A stretch of DNA of 10,853 nt from Clostridia bacterium (GTDB taxonomy: Bacteria; Bacillota; Clostridia; Oscillospirales; CAG-272), in NCBI GenBank assembly GCA_017382615.1, contig JAFNZX010000158.1:1-10853 (forward strand), in the 5' to 3' direction. The position numbers and the translations under genes are program-made. Below, piece after piece: positions 6,674 to 10,853 of this stretch (position 1 is the first letter of the stretch; each line of letters opens with the position of its first letter). The notes under the pieces are model-generated. The model was not told where the DNA came from. It searched no databases and saw only the letters and a list, made by a program, of their open reading frames with translations.

Positions 6674-9108
6674 GACTGACTAAGCTTTATATTGCGGGCT
6701 TTGGCAATCTGCAGGATTTTACCTATGAGTTTTCCGATGGCATCAACGTCGTAAACGCCCCAAACGGCTGGGGCAAGAGCACCTTTGCAGCCTTTTTACG
6801 CGCCATGTTTTACGGCCTTGGCGACAGCCGCGCGCGCAGCGTTGCCGAGAACGTGCGCAAGCGTTATACTCCCTGGGGTGGCGGCAGCTTCGGCGGTAGC
6901 CTGGAGCTTGAGGCAAACGGCAAGGGGTATCGCATTGAGCGCTTCTTTGGTGCAAAGGAAAGTGAGGATACCTTTACGCTGTTTTCCTTGGAAACGGGCA
7001 AGGAAAGCGAGGATTTTACCGAGAATATCGGAGAAGAGCTGTTTGGGATAGATGCTGACGGCTTTAGCCGTACTGCATTTATGGATGCGTCTGCGCATAT
7101 CCACGGCAAGGTAGAGAAAAATGCCAATAACAGCATTAATACCAAGCTCAACAATCTGTTGCAGGCGGAAAACGATCTTGGTAATTTTGAACAGGCAATG
7201 GATGCATTGGTGCGCCGCAAGCGTCAGTACAAGACTACGGGCGAGCGCGGCGAGATCTACGCCGGTGAACGCAGACTTTTGGAGCTGCAAAGGCAGATTG
7301 AAACCTGCCTTGCACAAAAGGCGCAGGCGCAGGAGCTGGATTTGCAGATTGCACAGCTGCAGCCCGTCGTGGTGCAGAGCGAGAAGGAAATGCAGGCATT
7401 GCAGCAGGATATGGCGCGCGCATCGGGACAGCGGGAGCGCCGCGCGATCCTTGAGGCGTACAGTCGTATGCGCAGCGAGGTCTCGGCGGCAAAAAAGGAG
7501 CTGGAATCTATCTCTGCACGGTTTAAGGGGGAGATTCCCACGCAGGCAGAGACGGAAAAGATGCAGGTGCTGGCAGGACAGCTCGGCACGCTTGCGGGCA
7601 GAGCACAGCAGCTGCACGGAGACAACGCAGTCAAGGATGCCATAGCGAAGCTTTTGCCGCGCATGGGCGGTAAAATCACACCGCTTGGCGAGATAGACCG
7701 TGCGCTGGAAATCTGTGACGAGCTGCGCGGCATGGAGGGAGAAATCAGGGCGCATGCGGCACTTGCTGCATCCTTGGAGGATCAAGCCGAGGCGATCGGA
7801 GAGCCCGCCTTACCCAAACAGGGAAAGCATGGAAAAAAAGCCGGTGCGGGCAAGGTGTTTGGCGTGATATTGGCAAGCCTTTCGGGGGCGATGTTAATCA
7901 CGGCAGCCGTACTGTTACTGCTTTCCAAGGTGCTGCTCGGCATTCTTTGCGGCATTGGCGGACTTGCGCTGTTGGCACTGGCGGTATACGTGCTGCTCAG
8001 TGCCGTATCCGCAGCACAGCTTTCGGGCAGAAGCAAGAGAGCTGCCGATGCAGCCTTTAAAATCGAAACGAAAAAGAGATTGCTTGAAGAGCGCGACCGT
8101 GAGCTGGGGCTGGCGCAGGAATATAAGGAAAGGTATGCCGATAAGGCAGCAGTGCCTGTCGCGCTGGCGCAAAAGCACGGATTGGATGTGGAGAGCGGTT
8201 ACATTTCCGCGCTCAGCGCGCTGCGCAGCATGACCGATCAATATCTGCGCCTTTGCGAGCAGCAAAAGGCAAAGGACGCTTTGTATGAGGGCATTGTTGC
8301 CGAGGCAGACGCGCTGTGGGATCGTATTTCCACCTTCCTGTCGCGTTGGAGTAAGCCGTTTGATCGAGAGAATTGTGCTTTTGTGTTGGCAGAGTTGCGC
8401 ACCGTGCTGGCGGATGTGCAAAGACGCAAGCAGGAGATCGAGCAAAAGGAGGCGGCAGCACGCACCTACGCGACCGAAAAGAACGTGCGCGCACTTGCCG
8501 AGCAGGGAAGTCACGATGAGGTGCAGCTGCCCGCACCCGAGGAGCTTTCTGCAAAGTGGGAGCATAGCCGCGACCGCCACGCGCAGCAAAGCGCCGCACT
8601 TGCCGCACTGGTGCAAAAGGCGGAAGCCTTGTACGAGGCAGCCGACGCCTATGGTGCGCTGGTGGCGGAAAAGCAAGCACTTGAGGATACGTTGGCAGTG
8701 CAGAATGCCAATTACGTTGCCATCTCTTATGCTGAAAAGTACCTTGCTTTGGCAAGAGAAAACCTTTCGTCCAGATATCTTGACAAAATGCAGAATGCAT
8801 TTGTACGTCGCATGCAGCAAATGGGCGGCGAAGGTATGCAATTCAGCATGGATACCGATTTTGGCATTACGCTCAGAGAAAAGGGCAAGAGCCGCAGTAT
8901 TGAGTACCTTAGCAGCGGCTGGAGAGATATGGTGGGATTTTGCTTGCGCCTGTGTCTGGCAGACGGGCTGTTTGATGCGGAAAAGCCTTGCCTTGTGTTG
9001 GATGACCCCTTCGTTTATCTGGATACTGCGCATACCGCTGCCGCACGCCGTCTTTTGGACGAGCTGGCAGAGGACTATCAGATTCTGTATCTGACCTGTA
9101 AGGAATAG
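6670..9108 (+). CDS. SbcC/YhaN-like AAA ATPase with central membrane hairpin
   Basis: An 812-residue SMC/Rad50-type ATPase. The N-terminal half-site has LYIAGFGNLQDFTYEF (residues 6-21), a Walker A NAPNGWGKST (29-38) and the YhaN-like segment FYGLGDSRARS (47-57). Coiled-coil-prone, Gln/Glu/Ala-rich stretches span about 200-285 and 455-700. At the centre, about 396-417 and 421-446, are two hydrophobic segments, likely transmembrane helices, with no CxxC zinc hook anywhere. The C-terminal half-site has the signature YLSSGWRDM (746-754), Walker B CLVLDDP (774-780) with D-loop FVYLD, and ends in the YhaN-like YLTCKE. It is shorter than B. subtilis YhaN or E. coli SbcC (roughly 950-1050). The ATG overlaps the upstream stop (ATGA), so it is the obligate partner of the SbcD-like protein. 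A membrane-tethered SbcCD-like complex is inferred. Confidence 0.92.
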   Translation: MRLTKLYIAGFGNLQDFTYEFSDGINVVNAPNGWGKSTFAAFLRAMFYGLGDSRARSVAENVRKRYTPWGGGSFGGSLELEANGKGYRIERFFGAKESEDTFTLFSLETGKESEDFTENIGEELFGIDADGFSRTAFMDASAHIHGKVEKNANNSINTKLNNLLQAENDLGNFEQAMDALVRRKRQYKTTGERGEIYAGERRLLELQRQIETCLAQKAQAQELDLQIAQLQPVVVQSEKEMQALQQDMARASGQRERRAILEAYSRMRSEVSAAKKELESISARFKGEIPTQAETEKMQVLAGQLGTLAGRAQQLHGDNAVKDAIAKLLPRMGGKITPLGEIDRALEICDELRGMEGEIRAHAALAASLEDQAEAIGEPALPKQGKHGKKAGAGKVFGVILASLSGAMLITAAVLLLLSKVLLGILCGIGGLALLALAVYVLLSAVSAAQLSGRSKRAADAAFKIETKKRLLEERDRELGLAQEYKERYADKAAVPVALAQKHGLDVESGYISALSALRSMTDQYLRLCEQQKAKDALYEGIVAEADALWDRISTFLSRWSKPFDRENCAFVLAELRTVLADVQRRKQEIEQKEAAARTYATEKNVRALAEQGSHDEVQLPAPEELSAKWEHSRDRHAQQSAALAALVQKAEALYEAADAYGALVAEKQALEDTLAVQNANYVAISYAEKYLALARENLSSRYLDKMQNAFVRRMQQMGGEGMQFSMDTDFGITLREKGKSRSIEYLSSGWRDMVGFCLRLCLADGLFDAEKPCLVLDDPFVYLDTAHTAAARRLLDELAEDYQILYLTCKE

Positions 9109-9154
9109 TGCTTGCTGACAGACTGTTGTTTTTGAAATAGAGTCGTCAGAAGTC

Positions 9155-9180
9155 ATAGCCCCCGCCAAGGCGGGGGCTAT
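9155..9180. terminator. GC-rich hairpin between convergent genes
   Basis: ATAGCCCCCGCC (9155-9166) pairs perfectly with 9169-9180 (12 bp, AA between the arms). It lies between the yhaN-like stop (9108) and the regulator stop (9184), so it can serve both strands. No T run follows on either strand, so it may work as a weak or factor-aided terminator or mainly as a 3' end stabiliser. Confidence 0.6.
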
Positions 9181-9183
9181 ACG

Positions 9184-9996
9184 TTATCCGTTTTGCAGCT
9201 CGCATAGTTGCTTGCGCTGCTTTTGCAGGGATTCGTAAACGGTAGCACAAAACCATCTGTCCTCCAAAAAGTCATCCTTGAATGCATCCACGACCTTTTG
9301 CGCGATCTTGAATTGCGAGGCGGCTTTCTCATTCTCGCCGCGCTCCTGCAAACGCTTTCCCGCAATGAGCAGCATGTCGACGAGATCCTCGGCACAAATA
9401 TTTTTGTGCTTTTGCGCAGCCTCATAGCTCTCGTCACCATTCAAAAGGGACGCCATCAGCTCCAGCTTTGAAAAATAGATCTCGGGAATGAGCTCCAGCG
9501 TGGGCGCGATCAGATCGTCCTGCCCGTTTTCCTTATAGCACGTCGCCAAAATGCGGCAAGCGTCGTATTTTACGGAATCATCCTTGGTCGAAGCAATCAG
9601 CGTCTTGCAAAGCGCGATCACCTCTTCGGCGCGGGTCTTGTAGTCCAGCGTGTAGAGCAGGTTGTTGAGAATGATATCGTTGCCGGGATATCTCTGCAAT
9701 CCCTCTCGCAATATGCGTTCGGCTTTTGCGGGATCGGTACTGCGGTATATCCATGATTCTTGACAAATCGCGTCCACCTGCTTTTCGGTTTCAAACAGAT
9801 TGAAATCAAAAAGCTCGTCGGTGGAAACACCGAAAAAAGACGCGATCGCGGGAATCAAGGCAACGTCGGGCATGGTCAAGCCGTTTTCCCATTTGGAGAC
9901 CGCTTGAAACGAAACGCCCAGATATCCTGCAAAAACCTCTTGTGATATGTTCTTTTGCTTTCTTAAGGTTTTGATTTTTTCTCCGATTTTAATCAT
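9184..9996 (-). CDS. XRE-family transcriptional regulator with helical repeat domain
   Basis: A 270-residue cytosolic DNA-binding protein. Residues 4-62 are a Cro/C1-type helix-turn-helix (IGEKIKTLRKQKNISQEVFA, then YLGVSFQAVSKWENGLTMPD and the closing IASFFGVSTDELF). From about residue 75 to the end the sequence is all-helical with TPR-like features (AKAERILREGLQRYPGNDII, AEEVIALCKTLIAST, AASQFKIAQKVVDAF), as in Firmicute XRE-TPR regulators that sense a peptide or protein partner. The start at 9996 has AGGAG 7 bases upstream. It is transcribed alone, convergent with the SbcC-like operon and divergent from the tRNA operon. It probably controls its own promoter, where a short inverted repeat overlaps the -10 box. 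Targets are unknown. Confidence 0.93.
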   Translation of the reverse strand: MIKIGEKIKTLRKQKNISQEVFAGYLGVSFQAVSKWENGLTMPDVALIPAIASFFGVSTDELFDFNLFETEKQVDAICQESWIYRSTDPAKAERILREGLQRYPGNDIILNNLLYTLDYKTRAEEVIALCKTLIASTKDDSVKYDACRILATCYKENGQDDLIAPTLELIPEIYFSKLELMASLLNGDESYEAAQKHKNICAEDLVDMLLIAGKRLQERGENEKAASQFKIAQKVVDAFKDDFLEDRWFCATVYESLQKQRKQLCELQNG

Positions 9997-10040
9997 AAAT
10001 AATCTCCTAAAATTGATAGATCAGCGCTTATCCTGCTATT

Positions 10041-10068
10041 ATTATACCACGATAGCAAAGAAAAGCAA
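10041..10068 (-). promoter_or_regulatory. Probable promoter of the XRE regulator
   Basis: On the minus strand TTGCTT (10063-10068), a 16-base spacer and TATAAT (10041-10046), about 45 bases before the ATG. The inverted repeat GCTAT (10035-10039)/ATAGC (10052-10056) straddles the -10 box and might be an autoregulatory site. Confidence 0.55.
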
Positions 10069-10251
10069 TAACGCATTCGGGGAGAATTCTTCTAACGTAG
10101 GTTGAATATCCGTTGCAAGGAAAATGTCGGGTATAAATGACAGCGCAGATGCATATACTGAGAATGTCTGATGATGCAGTCGATCCTGACAGGGTACCGA
10201 GAAAACAGATACAAAGAATTGAACTTTTTCGAAAAACTTCAAATAGATTAC
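10069..10251. other. Non-coding gap between regulator and tRNA promoter
   Basis: No gene is supported here. Reading frames crossing it lack ribosome binding sites and run into the tRNA-Leu gene or its promoter. The only structure seen is the imperfect palindrome GAAcTTTTTCGAAAAAcTTC at 10221-10240, the upstream one of two A/T-tract copies before the tRNA promoter. Confidence 0.5.
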
Positions 10252-10300
10252 AACTTTTTTCAAAAAAGGGGTTGACAAAAGGAGAATCAGGTGTTATAAT
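10252..10300 (+). promoter_or_regulatory. Strong tRNA operon promoter with UP-like element
   Basis: TTGACA (10272-10277), 17 bases, TATAAT (10295-10300): both boxes match consensus exactly. Immediately upstream (10252-10267) is AACTTTTTTCAAAAAA, a T-tract/A-tract pair in the position of an UP element bound by the RNA polymerase alpha C-terminal domain. A second similar tract lies 30 bases further upstream. The start site should be near 10307. Confidence 0.88.
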
Positions 10301-10332
10301 ATATGAGTCCTTTAAAGAGGCCATGCTTGAAC

Positions 10333-10421
10333 GCCGGTGTGGCGGAATAGGCAGACGCCCGGGACTTAAAATCCCGTGATACGTGAGTATCGTACCGGTT
10401 CGACCCCGGTCACCGGCACCA
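10333..10421 (+). tRNA. tRNA-Leu (anticodon UAA)
   Basis: A complete class II tRNA. The acceptor GCCGGTG (10333-10339) pairs with CACCGGC (10411-10417), followed by discriminator A and encoded CCA (10419-10421). The anticodon loop CTTAAAA sits in a CGGGA/TCCCG stem, giving anticodon TAA at 10367-10369. The long variable arm (GATAC/GTATC) and T arm (ACCGG-TTCGACC-CCGGT) confirm a leucine tRNA that reads UUA. First gene of the tRNA transcript. Confidence 0.97.
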
Positions 10422-10439
10422 AGCGGGAGAAGTGAATAT

Positions 10440-10517
<78 letters not shown>

Positions 10518-10519
10518 AC

Positions 10520-10554
10520 AAAAGCCTTGATACACAACGTATCAAGGCTTTTTT
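10520..10554 (+). terminator. Rho-independent terminator of the tRNA operon
   Basis: A 14-bp perfect stem (10520-10533 with 10539-10552, core AAGCCTTGATAC/GTATCAAGGCTT), 5-base loop ACAAC, and a T run ending at 10554. It lies 3 bases after the tRNA-Met CCA end. Confidence 0.95.
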
Positions 10555-10590
10555 CTGTCCATTTCCATTCGGTTCAAGCCCGATTAAGAC

Positions 10591-10668
10591 CAATCTTTTT
10601 TGCCGGTTTCCCGTCGGGGAACGACCGTAACAGCCCGGAGACGGGAAAAACAGGCACTTCAAAGATTG
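10591..10668. repeat. Long interrupted inverted repeat, 78 bases
   Basis: Three paired blocks in register: CAATCTTT (10591-10598) with AAAGATTG (10661-10668), TGCC (10601-10604) with GGCA (10653-10656), and TTTCCCGTC (10607-10615) with GACGGGAAA (10640-10648). That is 21 bp separated by two small internal loops, around a 24-base loop. No gene or promoter is recognised for it. It could be a structured RNA, a small palindromic repeat element, or part of the 6S upstream region. Confidence 0.7.
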
Positions 10669-10670
10669 AC

Positions 10671-10706
10671 CGATGAAGAATTCCATCAATATTTCATCGT
10701 TTTTTT
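10671..10706 (+). terminator. Terminator-like hairpin before the 6S promoter
   Basis: CGATGAA (10671-10677) pairs with TTCATCG (10693-10699) and is followed directly by seven T (10700-10706). The loop is long (15 bases) and the stem is AT-rich, so strength is moderate. It lies 2 bases after the long inverted repeat, as if ending a transcript that contains it. Confidence 0.5.
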
Positions 10707-10728
10707 GCCGGCAAGGTCCTCAAAAGTA

Positions 10729-10757
10729 TGGACTAATCCGACAAAATGTGATATAAT
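10729..10757 (+). promoter_or_regulatory. Extended -10 promoter of the 6S RNA candidate
   Basis: TGGACT (10729-10734), 17 bases, TATAAT (10752-10757), with TG one base upstream of the -10 box (10749-10750), an extended -10 element. Expected start is near 10764. Confidence 0.75.
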
Positions 10758-10763
10758 AAGGTC

Positions 10764-10853
10764 ATAAAGTGCCTAGGAGAACAAGGCACCTACTGGGTAG
10801 CCAATAACTTCATTTGGGGATGGCTCCTTCTGCCCGTGCTTCAGCTCGGTGAA
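10764..10853 (+). ncRNA. ssrS: 6S RNA, 5' half (3' end beyond window)
   Basis: No protein is coded after this strong promoter, and the transcript carries motifs in the order and spacing of 6S RNA as I recall it from E. coli: AGCCAATAACTTCAT (E. coli AGCCGAUAUUUCAU) about 36 bases from the start (E. coli 38), then GATGGCTCC (E. coli GUGGCGCUCC), then GCTCGGT at about 81 (E. coli 88). GGGT-AGCCA (10795-10803) pairs with TGGCT (10821-10825) and GCCC (10832-10835) to form a long arm with one bulge. 6S RNA binds the housekeeping RNA polymerase holoenzyme and restrains transcription in stationary phase. The expected length (180-200) would end near 10950, so the closing stem partner is missing. A local hairpin GTGCCT/AGGCAC (10769-10774/10784-10789) can also form. 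Confidence 0.6.

Noticed and set aside
7915..9168. 417-codon minus-strand frame opposite the SbcC-like gene
   Set aside because: Covers Walker B and signature motifs of the real gene; Cys/His/Leu-rich composition typical of an antisense shadow; no start signals.
10137..10379. Plus-strand reading frame of 80 codons ending in tRNA-Leu
   Set aside because: It runs through the tRNA promoter into the tRNA, its end (RRCGGIGRRPGLKIP) is tRNA sequence, and there is no ribosome binding site before the start.
10821..10852. Ten-codon frame starting at ATG 10820 (MAPSARASAR)
   Set aside because: No ribosome binding site and it falls inside the conserved 6S-like motifs; regarded as chance.

Overview
The window reads as chromosomal DNA of a low-to-mid GC Firmicute, most likely a gut-type Clostridia/Oscillospirales relative. 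The evidence is strong AGGAG-type ribosome binding sites, sigma-A style TTGACA-N17-TATAAT promoters, a YhaO/YhaN-type gene pair, a Firmicute-style lipoprotein with a Thr/Glu-rich linker, and tRNA genes with encoded CCA ends. No phage, transposase or CRISPR was seen. Species-level placement cannot be made from the sequence alone.

Layout. (1) 1-1351, minus strand: deoC (deoxyribose-phosphate aldolase) followed by the first 220 codons of an unrecognised protein that runs off the left edge. Both are driven from a strong promoter at 1386-1414. (2) 1423-2635, plus strand: a divergent strong promoter, a secreted lipoprotein with a stack of GLUG-like repeats, and a terminator. (3) 2637-2754: a gap with short tandem repeats and two hairpins. 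(4) 2755-4080, minus strand: aspartate kinase with C-terminal ACT domains, from a perfect consensus promoter. (5) 4168-4318: a divergent control region with GCGCG repeats and a perfect 8+8 bp palindrome lying over the promoter of the next operon. (6) 4319-9108, plus strand: a tightly packed three-gene operon of a DUF1015 protein, an SbcD/YhaO-like metallophosphoesterase and an SbcC/YhaN-like ATPase. The ATPase has a two-helix membrane hairpin exactly where SbcC/Rad50 carries its zinc hook. (7) 9184-9996, minus strand: an XRE-type regulator with a helical repeat domain. (8) 10252-10554, plus strand: an A/T-tract (UP-like) promoter driving tRNA-Leu(UAA) and an initiator tRNA-Met, with a strong terminator. 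(9) 10591-10706: a long interrupted inverted repeat and a terminator-like hairpin. (10) 10729-10853: an extended -10 promoter and the 5' half of what is best read as 6S RNA (ssrS), cut by the window edge.

How the parts work together. deoC salvages deoxynucleoside carbon. The aspartate kinase opens the Lys/Thr/Met/diaminopimelate pathway and is probably controlled by its ACT domains, since no lysine riboswitch is visible. The DUF1015-YhaO-YhaN operon is the most interesting block: stop-codon overlap and a 9-nt gap imply coupled expression, and the ATPase would place an SbcCD-like nuclease complex at the membrane. The right end is a stable-RNA region (tRNAs plus a 6S candidate).

The best leads are the membrane-tethered SbcC-like ATPase with its DUF1015 partner, the palindrome in its promoter, the 10591-10668 inverted repeat, and an extra nucleotide in the T arm of the initiator tRNA.
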